Made by a program: the position numbers and the translations under genes. Below are positions 47,120 to 55,416 of a stretch of 64,000 nucleotides of DNA, in pieces. The notes beneath the pieces are model-generated. The model made no database searches, had not been told where the DNA came from, and worked only from the letters and a program-made list of their open reading frames with translations. The DNA is from Sphingomonas sp. Ant H11 (lineage in GTDB: Bacteria > Pseudomonadota > Alphaproteobacteria > Sphingomonadales > Sphingomonadaceae), in assembly GCF_000797515.1 (NCBI RefSeq), contig NZ_JSBN01000002.1, positions 62,001-126,000 of the forward strand, given 5' to 3'. Each line of letters opens with the position of its first letter. Within the stretch, counting starts at the first letter, position 1.

Positions 47120-48635
47120 CCTCCGGGCGGGCCTGCATCAAGGTGAAATGAAAAGCAGCGCCTCCGTTCGGCGCGCCGTCGGTCCAGATCCGGCCGCCAT
47201 GGGCTTCGATGATCGTTCGACAGATCGAAAGGCCAAGGCCCATGCCGTCGGTCTTGCTGCTCACAAAGGCTTCGAAAAGTTGGGGCGCGACCTGCTCGGA
47301 TATGCCTGGGCCCGTGTCCGCCACGGACACCTGAACCATTGCCTTCGGCCGCCGCCGCGTCGTGATCGTGAGGTCGCGAATGGCGACCTGCGCCATCGCC
47401 TCGACCGCATTGCGGATCAGATTCACGAGGACCTGCTGAACCTGTATGCGATCGGCGAGCACCGGCGAGGCCGCCGGATCAAAATCGAAAAAACTGCGAA
47501 CGCCTCGTTCACGGGCGCCGACAAGGCCGAGAGCAGCGGCTTCCTCAAACAGCCGCGGCAAATCCTCGATCCGCTTCTCGGTCTCCCCTCGCGCCACGAA
47601 ATCACGAAGTCTTCGGACGATATGCCCCGCGCGGTGGGACTCCTTAGCTGCCTCGTCGAGCGCGTCGCGCACGATCGCGACGGTCTCGGCATCGGGATCG
47701 ACAAGCAGGTCGCGCGTCGTTTCCAGATAATTGGCGATCGCGGTAAGCGGCTGGTTCAACTCATGGGCCAGCGTCGACGCCATCGTGCCCATCGCGCTGA
47801 GGCGCGAGACGTGAATCAATTCGGCTTGCAGCTCCTTGAGCTGCAGTTCGTTGCGGTCGCTTTCTGTCAGGTCGTGAATGAAGCCCGTGAAGACCCGGTG
47901 GCCACGGTGACCGGCCTCTCCGATCGAGAGTTCCATCGGAAAGGTGGTACCGTCCCGCCGTTGGCCAACGACGATCCTGCCAATACCGATGATCCGCCGT
48001 TCGCTCGTCGACAGATATCGGCCGATATAGGAATCATGCCGTTCACGGTCTGGGGACGGCATGAGGCTGCTCACATTGGCGCCGAGCACCTCTGCTTCCG
48101 AATATCCGAACAAGCGCTCGGCCGCGGCGCTGAAGGACGTTATCAGCCCGCGCTCATCGATGATGACCATGGCATCGGGAACTGTATCCAGGATCGACTG
48201 GAGGTGCTGCTCGCGGGCAACGATCGCTTCCTTGGTCGCGGCTTCATCGGTCGTGTCGCGCAGGATCTTGCCATAGCCGCTCAGCTGGCCGGTTTCATCC
48301 CGGAGCGCCGTCGTCGTCAGATGTGCGAGAAACTCTGACCCGTTTTTCCGGACGCGCCACGACTCCTGCTCGACCCTGCCAAGCTGCTCGACCTGCGCGA
48401 GGTGCCTGTCCGCAACGCCCGCCGCGACATCTTCCGCGCAATACAGGAACGAATGGTGTTTCCCGATCGCGTCGGAGCTGGCCCATCCCGTAATGTCTTC
48501 ACAGCCCTTGTTCCAGACTGTTACGAGGCCCCCAAGGTCAAGCGCATAAACGGCGTAATTTGGTGCGCTCTCCACAACCTGGAGGATCGTGCCCGAAGCA
48601 GCATCATGCCGATTTGCCTTGTCGCCCTCAATCAT
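47103..48635 (-). CDS. fixL: FixL-type haem-PAS oxygen-sensing histidine kinase
   Basis: A soluble PAS-PAS-histidine kinase of about 510 residues. The second PAS keeps the haem signature of FixL: the proximal His in RHDSYIGRYLSTSERRI and the distal Arg in IIGIGRIVVGQRRDGTTFP. The H-box is SAMGTMASTLAHELNQPLTA, and the ATP lid boxes are VNLIRNAVEAMA, DTGPGISEQV and GMGLGLSICRTIIEAHGGRI. Loss of oxygen from the haem should switch the kinase on and phosphorylate FixJ. No membrane helix is present, as in Bradyrhizobium FixL. The start is uncertain: ATG at 48635 or 48647, while an upstream frame to 48746 is unlikely. A MerR-type operator lies about 260 bases upstream. Confidence 0.9.
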   Translation of the reverse strand: MIEGDKANRHDAASGTILQVVESAPNYAVYALDLGGLVTVWNKGCEDITGWASSDAIGKHHSFLYCAEDVAAGVADRHLAQVEQLGRVEQESWRVRKNGSEFLAHLTTTALRDETGQLSGYGKILRDTTDEAATKEAIVAREQHLQSILDTVPDAMVIIDERGLITSFSAAAERLFGYSEAEVLGANVSSLMPSPDRERHDSYIGRYLSTSERRIIGIGRIVVGQRRDGTTFPMELSIGEAGHRGHRVFTGFIHDLTESDRNELQLKELQAELIHVSRLSAMGTMASTLAHELNQPLTAIANYLETTRDLLVDPDAETVAIVRDALDEAAKESHRAGHIVRRLRDFVARGETEKRIEDLPRLFEEAAALGLVGARERGVRSFFDFDPAASPVLADRIQVQQVLVNLIRNAVEAMAQVAIRDLTITTRRRPKAMVQVSVADTGPGISEQVAPQLFEAFVSSKTDGMGLGLSICRTIIEAHGGRIWTDGAPNGGAAFHFTLMQARPEDEHDA

Positions 48636-48664
48636 GCCCCCGTCCATCTCCTCGTCATCCACAG

Positions 48665-48787
48665 TCAAACAAGGTTGGAATGGATTTGCGGACAGGCGCC
48701 GACAGGCGTCGGAGGCAGGGTTTCTGCCATCGTTCCCGCCATGCACCCGGCGAGCGAAAATCGGCGTTGGCTTTCGAAACGAGACAT
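48665..48787 (-). CDS. possible 40-residue leader peptide before fixL
   Basis: A short frame with a good ribosome site (GGGGAG 9 bases before the ATG at 48787) encodes MSRFESQRRFSLAGCMAGTM and a tail with another Cys (VGACPQIHSNLV). It ends 18-30 bases before the likely fixL starts and lies between the MerR-type operator and fixL. It may be a leader peptide or a chance ORF; no family known. Confidence 0.3.
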   Translation of the reverse strand: MSRFESQRRFSLAGCMAGTMAETLPPTPVGACPQIHSNLV

Positions 48788-48893
48788 CAAGCGTGGCTCC
48801 CCATAACCCTATACGCAGGAGCAGCGGTTACCCCTCACGCTCCGTTTCCAGTCCTTCGATGGACCGGACATCGTCCGGATGGCCGTTGTGGAC

Positions 48894-48917
48894 CTTGGAC
48901 CATAGTCCAGGGTCAAG
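48894..48917 (-). promoter_or_regulatory. MerR-type operator upstream of fixL
   Basis: On the minus strand: CTTGACCCTGGAC, four variable bases, GTCCAAG. Apart from those four central bases (TATG here, CTAG there), the 24 bases match the operator at 11516-11540. It points towards fixL (first coding base about 48635-48787). The rest of the gap 48788-49079 holds no gene I can support. Confidence 0.6.
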
Positions 48918-49079
48918 CGGTATCGACGAGCCGGGCGCGTTCATGATGACACGCGGATAGCGTTGAATGCGGGTGGGAGGGCCGGTCGCTGTCGATCGAG
49001 GGGCAAGAAAACGTGGCGTTGGCTGCCGCGATGAGCTGCACCCGCTGTTCGCTGGTCTTCTGCGAGTTTCCGGACGGGA

Positions 49080-50564
49080 TCAGGCGACCGTGAATTGCCC
49101 CATCATGCCTTCATCCTCATGTTCCAGGATATGGCAATGATACATAAAAGGTGCTTTCGTCGCCGGCTGGTCGAACCGGACCAACAGTTCCACCGCCTCC
49201 TTCACGACGATCGTATCGCGAGGCCCCTGATCGAGAACGTCCGGGTCGTCGCCATCGCGGCGTAGCACATCGAAATGCACGCCATGGATATGGAAGGGAT
49301 GTGGCATCTTCCGCCCGGAGACTTTCCATATCTCGACGTCCCCGAGGCGGACTTCCTCATCGATGCGGCCAATGTCGAACGACCTGTCGTTGATCGTGAG
49401 GGCGTCGCCATCGCTGCCCATCATCCCCTCCCCTTCCGTCGACATATTGAGCACGAAGCGCCGGCGCGTTACGGCCGCATCGGGATCTGGCACGGTGCGT
49501 GCTGCCAGGAGCGTTGGGACAGGGGCTGCGGCCCGCCCGCCCAAGCCTGGGCGCGGCGAGAAGGCCAGCACCGTCTCCGTCGTTGAAGCGTCGTCTTCAT
49601 CGTCGTGATGGCCGCCCATCATGCCCATGCCTCCCATCATTCCCATCATCGACGCGTTCGCATCTTGGCCGGTGACCAGGGAGACCGGCTGGCCGTCGGC
49701 GAAGCTGACCAGTATCTCTGCACGCTGACCCGGCGCCAGGGTGATGGCCTGCAGTTCAACGGACCTCGCCAGGAGACCGCCCTCGGTGCCGATCCAATGA
49801 AACGTCCGATCATCGCTGAACGAAAGCTCATAGATGCGGGCGTTCGAACCGTTCACGAGCCGCAGCCGCACCAGACCGTTCGGAACGTCGGCGCGAGGCG
49901 TGGGTGCGCCGTTGACCAGGATGGTGTTGCCGCGGCGGCCCTGCGACGCAATCATCATGCCGGTCGGCATGACCAGACGGCCGTCCTCGAATTGCCGATC
50001 CTGGATCAGTACCGGGAGATCATCCACGCCATAGTCCGATGGCAGGCCAAGCCCCTGCTCTTCCTCGTCCGTCACGACCAGCATGCCCGCCAGCCCGGAA
50101 TAGACTTGCTCGCCCGTCAAACCATGCGCGTGCGAATGATAGAAGAGGGTCGCCGCCGGCTGGCGGATCGGTAGCGTAGGACGCCAGGTCGCACCGGATG
50201 CGATCAGCTGGTGCGGGCTGCCATCCAGTTCTCCCGGCACCAGCAGCCCGTGCCAGTGAACCGTCGTATCGGCCGACAGGCTATTGCGGACGGCCATCGT
50301 CACATCGTCGCCGCGATGAACCCGCAGCGTCGGGCCGAGATAGCTGCCATTATATCCGAGCGTGGTGCTTCGCCGGCCCGGGAAGAACGCGGTCTCGCCC
50401 TTTTGTGCCTGCAGGCTGATCAGCTGGCCCTGTTGGCGCGCATCGATCAGGCGCGGGATCGGAAGCGTCCCGGCACGCTCGGGCGACGCGAATTTTCGGG
50501 TACACGCCGCCGCCAGGAGCAGGCCCCCGCCCGCCAGCAATGTCCGCCGGTCCAATAACGTCAT
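49080..50564 (-). CDS. CueO-like multicopper oxidase
   Basis: A 494-residue periplasmic cuprous oxidase. The N-terminus has a twin-arginine motif followed by a lipobox-like AAAC (MTLLDRRTLLAGGGLLLAAA then CTRKF). The copper ligands are in VHWHGLLVPGELDGSPHQLI, LFYHSHAHGLTGEQVYSGLA, MPHPFHIHGVHFDVLRRDGD and MYHCHILEHEDEGMMGQFTV. A Met/His-rich insert (MMGMMGGMGMMGGHHDDEDD) is typical of CueO-type copper entry sites. It differs from the CopA oxidase at 39681 and has intact frames. Upstream on the same strand lies a fragment of a MerR regulator gene, perhaps its former copper-sensing control. Confidence 0.92.
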   Translation of the reverse strand: MTLLDRRTLLAGGGLLLAAACTRKFASPERAGTLPIPRLIDARQQGQLISLQAQKGETAFFPGRRSTTLGYNGSYLGPTLRVHRGDDVTMAVRNSLSADTTVHWHGLLVPGELDGSPHQLIASGATWRPTLPIRQPAATLFYHSHAHGLTGEQVYSGLAGMLVVTDEEEQGLGLPSDYGVDDLPVLIQDRQFEDGRLVMPTGMMIASQGRRGNTILVNGAPTPRADVPNGLVRLRLVNGSNARIYELSFSDDRTFHWIGTEGGLLARSVELQAITLAPGQRAEILVSFADGQPVSLVTGQDANASMMGMMGGMGMMGGHHDDEDDASTTETVLAFSPRPGLGGRAAAPVPTLLAARTVPDPDAAVTRRRFVLNMSTEGEGMMGSDGDALTINDRSFDIGRIDEEVRLGDVEIWKVSGRKMPHPFHIHGVHFDVLRRDGDDPDVLDQGPRDTIVVKEAVELLVRFDQPATKAPFMYHCHILEHEDEGMMGQFTVA

Positions 50565-50610
50565 GGCCGCCTCTTGGTTAGCGCGTAGCGCCGGTTTGCA
50601 AAATGAGCAT

Positions 50611-50709
50611 TCAGCGCGCCACCAGCTTATCGATCATCGGACAGGCTCGCCGGCCGTTGCCCCGGCATTGTCCGGCGACATCGAGCAGCGCCACGCGCAT
50701 CGCCTCGAT
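50611..50709 (-). pseudogene. C-terminal fragment of a MerR-family regulator
   Basis: The last 32 codons of a frame read SIEAMRVALLDVAGQCRGNG then RRACPMIDKLVAR, which matches the dimer helix and metal loop of CueR/HmrR-type proteins, with Cys residues seven apart (C-RGNGRRA-C). No MerR DNA-binding domain lies upstream; the preceding codons (ALPSVSIRMLRAVFPIHGCA) are unrelated. This is a truncated remnant just upstream of the CueO-like oxidase. Confidence 0.5.
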
Positions 50710-50827
50710 GCTGCCGGCGCAACCATGAATGGGGAAGACCGCTCGCAACATGCGTATTGATACGGATGGCAGTGCCGCAAACGTATGCAAGGCAGTCACG
50801 TCGCCACCGGCGTCATCTCAGCCACCC

Positions 50828-50935
50828 TTACTCCGATACCGTCCGGGTTCGGCCGCGTGCGCGTGCTCCGGCCGCCAGCTCAACCACCTCGGCGGTGATT
50901 TCCTCCTGACGCGTCAGTCGTTCCTCACGTTCAAG
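50828..50935 (-). pseudogene. C-terminal fragment of an F1 gamma subunit (N-ATPase AtpG)
   Basis: The final 35 codons read LEREERLTRQEEITAEVVEL then AAGARARGRTRTVSE. The RQEEITAEVVELAAGA block is the C-terminal helix of F1 gamma subunits, in the N-ATPase form. Upstream of LEREERL the frame changes character abruptly, at what looks like the end of a mobile element. The intact N-ATPase operon leaves the window at base 1, so this is a stray fragment, not its own gene. Confidence 0.55.
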
Positions 50936-51125
50936 TGCCTGGAGTCCACCCCGATCATTGTATCCTTTGACACGGTTGCCGTCCTTTCCGCTCAGTGGTC
51001 CTAACTCCACTATCCTGGCACATCTCGATGCCGTCTGGGGAGGGCGGCAACCACCCCATCTCGTTTGACCGCTGACCACCCATCACTCGCCGCCTTTCGT
51101 GAGGGTCCGCGAGCTGTCCTAATCT
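50936..51125 (-). mobile_element. probable remnant of an IS110-family left end
   Basis: On the minus strand the stretch up to 50936 includes GGACCACTGAGCGGAAAGGA and CGGCAAC, then ATG ATC GGG GTG GAC, coding MIGVDSRHLNV, which resembles the MIGVDVSK-type N-terminus of IS110 transposases. The coding part is lost after about 8-11 codons, where the atpG fragment begins. About 150 bases of non-coding leader remain. I recall this layout from IS110 elements but cannot confirm it without a search. Confidence 0.35.
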
Positions 51126-51158
51126 GCCGCCCTCAACAAGACCGGGTTCCGGCGGCGC

Positions 51159-51578
51159 TTACGACCGGATCGCGTAGGATGCGAAGTCGGATAACCGCAG
51201 AGGGCGTATCAGAGCCCCGCCATTGGTATGCGGATTGGGACTCATCTGTCTGTCGCCAGCCATCGCAACGGCTGCAATTTCAGGCCGAAGCCGACTGCGA
51301 TCGTCGAACAGCTCGGCATAAATCGCACGCCATGCACCGTTGACACAGCGGTAGAGCTTCGTACCAGTGGTCGGCATCAGCCACAGCCGCTCGCGCACGG
51401 CGCCGATCGGCAAGCGCGAGGCGACTTGCCGATCGAATTGGGGTCAGTCGCCGCCCGAGATCACCGCAACATCGACCACGGCCAGCAGACGCGCGAACGT
51501 CGCCCCCATTTCAGCCGATAAAGGGCGCTTGCTCTCCGCAAGCGTCCCGTCGAGGTCGAACACGATCAGCCATTTCAT
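51159..51578 (-). pseudogene. decayed HAD phosphatase, paralogue of the gene at 30649
   Basis: The frame from 51578 reads MKWLIVFDLDGTLAESKRPL with HAD motif I, reaches VAVISGGD and meets a TGA where the intact relative at 30649 has Trp (VISGGDWPQFEAQ). Beyond the stop the same frame continues PQFDRQVASRLPIGAV and LWLMPTTGTKLYRCVNGAWR, and breaks off after about 140 codons; the C-terminal HAD motifs are missing. So a nonsense change and a truncation, beside the mobile-element remnant. It overlaps the end of the P-type ATPase gene by 4 bases (51575-51578), so it was once the next gene of that operon. Confidence 0.7.
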
Positions 51579-54100
51579 GCTGCGTTGAGCGCCGGATCGC
51601 GGTAGGCGAGCAGCCGCAGAGCGTTGAACACGACCAGCAGCGTCGAGCCTTCATGCATCGCGACCGCCGGGCCGATGCCCAGGCCGAGGATTGTCGCCGG
51701 CACGAGGAACGCGACGACGCCGAGGCTGACGAACACATTCTGCCGGATGATGCCGCGGGTGTGGCGGCTCAGCCCCACCGCGAAGGGCAGATGCGCGAGA
51801 TCGTCAGCCATCAGCGCGACGTCGGCTGTTTCCAGCGCCACGTCCGAGCCCGCAGCGCCCATTGCGATGCCGACGGTCGCCGACGCCATCGCCGGCGCGT
51901 CGTTGACGCCATCGCCAACCATCGCAACTTTGTCCTCGCCAGCGAGCTTCTTGATCGAGGCAACCTTGTCCTCCGGCATCAGGTCGCCCCATGCCTCGTC
52001 GAGCCCGACATCCTTGGCGATGGCGTCCGCCACCTTCTGATGATCGCCCGAGATCATGATCATCCGGGTGATGCCCATCTCGCGCAGCCGCTTGAGCGCG
52101 ACCTTGGCCGCTTCGCGCGGCGTATCCATCAGCCCGATCGCGCCGATGTCCTTGTCGCCTTTGCGCACCACCATCGTCGTGCGCCCGCCCTCGCGCAGGG
52201 TGGCGATGGCGTCGGTCGCGGCCGCGTTCAGCGTGGGGATACCCTCCTTGCCGAACATCTCGGCCTTGCCGATCCATACCGTCTCGCCGTCGACGGTCGC
52301 GGTGACGCCGCGTCCGGTCAGGCTCTTGAGGTCGGTCGCGGTCGGCAGCTCGCGCCCGCCCAACCGCTCGCGTCCATCCTTCACAATCGCCTGTGCCAGC
52401 GGGTGATCGCTCAACCCCTCAACCGCGATGGCGAGCGCCAACAGATCCTCTTCGCTCGCGCCGTCGACGGGGACGACATCGGTGATGCGCGGCCGGCCTT
52501 CCGTCAGTGTCCCCGTCTTGTCGAAGGCGATCGCCTTTAGCGAGCCGAGGTTTTCGAGCGGTGCGCCGCCCTTTACCAGCACGCCGCCACGGGCGGCCCG
52601 CGCGACGCCGGACAGCACCGCGCTGGGTGTAGCGATCGCTAGCGCGCAGGGGCTGGCCGCGACCAGCACCGCCATCGCGCGATAGAAGCTGTCGCGGAAC
52701 GGCTCGTCGACCACGACCCACGCGAACAGCAGGATGAACGAGAGCGCCAGGACCGCCGGCACGAAGACGCGCTCGAACCGATCGGTGAAGCGCTGCGTTG
52801 GGGACTTCTGCGTCTCCGCTTCGCTCACCATCTTCACGACCTTGGCGAGCGCGCTTTCGTTGGAACGCCGCGTCACTTCGATCTCGATCGCCGCACCGCC
52901 ATTGATCGTGCCGGCGAACACCCGCGACGTCGCCTCGACCGCATCGGGCTTCGCGCGCGCCGCCTCGACATCGGCGACCGGCTCCTTGTCGACCGGAATG
53001 CTCTCGCCGGTGACGGGGGCCTGGTTGATCGCGCTCGACCCCTTGATGACGAAGCCGTCGGCGGGCAGGCGTTCGTTGGGGCGCACGACCACGATGTCGC
53101 CGACCACCAGCTCCTCGACCGGGATCTCCGTCGTCTGCCCGTCACGGCGCACCGTCGCCTTGTCGGGCGCGAGTTCGGCCAGCGCCTCGATCGCGCGCTT
53201 GGCGCGACCCATCGCATAATGCTCGAGCGCATGGCCGAGGCTGAACAGGAACAGCAGCAGCGCGCCTTCCGCCCAGGCGCCGAGCGCCGCGGCGCCGGCG
53301 GCCGCGACGAGCATCAGCGTATCGATCTCGAATTTCTTGAGCTTCAGATTGTCGATCGCCTCGCGCAGCGTGAAGAAGCCGCCGAACACATAGGCGCCGA
53401 CATAGAAAGCGGTCGGCAGCCAGTCGGGCGCGCCCGCGACCAGCTTCTCGATCGCGAAGCCGATCGCCAGCAGCGCGCCGCATGCCAGCGCGAAGATCAG
53501 CTCGGTATTAGGGCCGAGGAAATTGGCGTGGGCATGGTCGTGGCGATCCCCCGGCCCATGCTTATCCGCGCCTTCGCCGTGATCGTGCCCGGCATGGTCG
53601 CCGGAGTTGTGATCGTGTCCGGCATGATCACCGGCCTGATCGGAGCCAGTCCGCTTGCCGGGTTTGACCTTGAGCCTGCCCAGTGCCGCGAGGATCGCCG
53701 CTTCGTCGACGCGTTCTTTGTCATATTCGACACGGACGCTGCCCGAGGCGCTGGCATCGGCCTGCAATACGCCGGGCACCTGGGACAGGGTTTCCCCGAC
53801 GGTACGGGCGCGGCGTTCGTGGCCGATCCCTTCGACCTGCCATGTCACATGACCGTATCGCCCGCTGATCTCGGCGCCTGCCGCCCGCACCATGTCGCGC
53901 ACGCGTGACAGCGGCAGCGCTTCGCCGTCGAAATGGATGCAGAGCTTTGCCGCCGTATCGCCGTCGGCGGGCAGGACATGCGCGCGCTCGACGCCGCGCT
54001 TGGCGCTCAACGTCGAGACGAGGCGCCCGACACAGGCATCGGCCGCGTCGGGAACCTCGGGCAGAAGGACGGGAATATCGAGTTCGAGCTTTTCGGTCAT
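51575..54100 (-). CDS. P1B-4-like (zinc/cobalt-type) heavy-metal ATPase
   Basis: An 841-residue efflux ATPase. The N-terminus has two HMA-like folds without CxxC and a His-rich loop (HAGHDHNSGDHAGHDHGEGA). The membrane metal motif is SPC (AASPCALAIATP), diagnostic of the P1B-4 group that moves Co2+, Zn2+ or Cd2+ rather than copper. The catalytic motifs are [35 protein letters not shown] and [20 protein letters not shown]. The start is ATG at 54100, in TGATG overlap with the CDF gene; a GTG one codon earlier is possible. It is unrelated in class to the CPD-type ATPase at 5240. It works with the neighbouring CDF and ZIP carriers. Confidence 0.92.
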   Translation of the reverse strand: MTEKLELDIPVLLPEVPDAADACVGRLVSTLSAKRGVERAHVLPADGDTAAKLCIHFDGEALPLSRVRDMVRAAGAEISGRYGHVTWQVEGIGHERRARTVGETLSQVPGVLQADASASGSVRVEYDKERVDEAAILAALGRLKVKPGKRTGSDQAGDHAGHDHNSGDHAGHDHGEGADKHGPGDRHDHAHANFLGPNTELIFALACGALLAIGFAIEKLVAGAPDWLPTAFYVGAYVFGGFFTLREAIDNLKLKKFEIDTLMLVAAAGAAALGAWAEGALLLFLFSLGHALEHYAMGRAKRAIEALAELAPDKATVRRDGQTTEIPVEELVVGDIVVVRPNERLPADGFVIKGSSAINQAPVTGESIPVDKEPVADVEAARAKPDAVEATSRVFAGTINGGAAIEIEVTRRSNESALAKVVKMVSEAETQKSPTQRFTDRFERVFVPAVLALSFILLFAWVVVDEPFRDSFYRAMAVLVAASPCALAIATPSAVLSGVARAARGGVLVKGGAPLENLGSLKAIAFDKTGTLTEGRPRITDVVPVDGASEEDLLALAIAVEGLSDHPLAQAIVKDGRERLGGRELPTATDLKSLTGRGVTATVDGETVWIGKAEMFGKEGIPTLNAAATDAIATLREGGRTTMVVRKGDKDIGAIGLMDTPREAAKVALKRLREMGITRMIMISGDHQKVADAIAKDVGLDEAWGDLMPEDKVASIKKLAGEDKVAMVGDGVNDAPAMASATVGIAMGAAGSDVALETADVALMADDLAHLPFAVGLSRHTRGIIRQNVFVSLGVVAFLVPATILGLGIGPAVAMHEGSTLLVVFNALRLLAYRDPALNAA

Positions 54101-54705
54101 CACGCCGTCTCCGCGTTGGTCTTGGTTTCTGCGCGCGCATCACGCAGGATTTCGATGCCGCCCTTGATCGCGATAAGGGCGGTAGCCAGGCCGACCAGTA
54201 GATCGGGCCAATTCGTTCCCAGCCAGAGCACCAACGCCCCAGCAATCAGGATGCCGCCGTTAGAGATGAAGTCGTTGAAGCTGAACGTGGTCGCGGCGCG
54301 TAGATTAACATCGGGCTGCTTGAGCCGTTGCAGCAGTCGCAGACAGATATAGTTCACGACGCCGGCAATCGCCGACATCACCATCATTGTCGGCCCGATC
54401 GGGTCGCTGCCCTGGATATAGCGGCGGCCGACGTCAATCAGGATGCCGCCGGCGAAGATCAGCAGCATGACGCCGGACACTGTTGCAGCCCGCGTCTTCC
54501 AAGCGCGTCCCTGACTCAGGGCAATCAGGCTGAGGGCATAGACCGCGGTGTCGGAGAGGTTGTCGACGCCATTGGCGATAAGCGCGCTGGAATCGCCGAT
54601 CAGGCCGGTCACGAAGAAGCCCGCGGCGATCACTACGTTGAGCAGCAGCACGATCCAGAGCGTGCGGCGCTCGACTGAAACCTGCCCATCCGGGGAAGCC
54701 GTCAT
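54100..54705 (-). CDS. cation diffusion facilitator (CDF) family transporter
   Basis: A 201-residue six-helix carrier without the usual C-terminal cytoplasmic domain. The metal-site segments are SSALIANGVDNLSDTAVYAL (helix 2) and ATTFSFNDFISNGGILIAGA (helix 5), which correspond to the Asp/His sites of CDF exporters but with Asn and Asp. It exports divalent cations against protons, most likely Zn2+ or Co2+ given the SPC-type ATPase beside it. The stop overlaps that gene (TGATG); the start overlaps the ZIP stop by 4 bases. Confidence 0.85.
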   Translation of the reverse strand: MTASPDGQVSVERRTLWIVLLLNVVIAAGFFVTGLIGDSSALIANGVDNLSDTAVYALSLIALSQGRAWKTRAATVSGVMLLIFAGGILIDVGRRYIQGSDPIGPTMMVMSAIAGVVNYICLRLLQRLKQPDVNLRAATTFSFNDFISNGGILIAGALVLWLGTNWPDLLVGLATALIAIKGGIEILRDARAETKTNAETA

Positions 54706-55385
54706 ACCATGATTTCCTCGATCAGCAGGAGGACGAGGAAGCCGACGAAGAACATCGCGCTAATAAGCGGCGAGTCCGGCTTCTCGTGCGCTTCGACCAG
54801 CAGCTCTTCGGTGACGAGATAGAGTAGCGCCATAAGACCGAAGCTCAGGAAGCCGGTGATCCATATCGGCGTCAGCAACGCCACCGGCTGTGCGATCAGC
54901 GCGCCGATCGGCACCAGCACCGCCAGCGCGCAGGTCAGGCCGATCGCTTTCATCTTGCGATACCGGCCTGCCAGATCGTTGGTGAGGGTCAGGGCCAGGA
55001 ACAGCACTTCGAGGGTCAGCGCGACGGCCAGCAAAGAACCCGCCTTCTCGCCGGCGATAAAGGCGAGGCCGAGAACAAGGCCGTCTATCGCCAGATCAAG
55101 ACCGATCGCGGCGAGCAGCGCGACCGGCCCCCTGAACCGGCTTTCCGCCGCCTTCAGGCCGAGCATCACAGCGACGCCCAGCGCTCCGCCGATCAACGTT
55201 GCGGTCGGAGAACTGCCGTGCATCACCAGCGGCAGGATCTCCGTCGCAGCGGCGGCGAACACCACGCCGGCCGCGAGGTGCTGCATGGCCGCGACCAGCT
55301 TCTCGCCGGGCGTGCGCCATCCGGCGACTAGCGCGCCGATCATGATCGCGATCATGGGGATCAAGGAGAATTTGAGCGCTGCCAT
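54702..55385 (-). CDS. ZIP-like metal transporter
   Basis: A 227-residue protein with about seven helices of the ZIP type. A conserved His and Glu stand in MQHLAAGVVFAAAATEILPL, Asp residues in IGLDLAIDGLVLGLAFIAGE, and Glu in ALTLEVLFLALTLTNDLAGR. It carries divalent metals, and in this operon might balance zinc entry with efflux, though some relatives export. It overlaps the CDF gene by 4 bases. The start is ATG at 55385. Upstream lies a lipoprotein gene after 31 bases. Confidence 0.82.
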   Translation of the reverse strand: MAALKFSLIPMIAIMIGALVAGWRTPGEKLVAAMQHLAAGVVFAAAATEILPLVMHGSSPTATLIGGALGVAVMLGLKAAESRFRGPVALLAAIGLDLAIDGLVLGLAFIAGEKAGSLLAVALTLEVLFLALTLTNDLAGRYRKMKAIGLTCALAVLVPIGALIAQPVALLTPIWITGFLSFGLMALLYLVTEELLVEAHEKPDSPLISAMFFVGFLVLLLIEEIMV

Positions 55386-55416
55386 CGTCAGCGCCCCTCT
55401 GGGCCGGGTGAATTGG

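Noticed and set aside
50749..50763. ATGCGTATTGATACG as another ACGTATATT-type element
   Set aside because: Lacks the ACGTA core and lies in the fragment scar with no intact gene in the right place.
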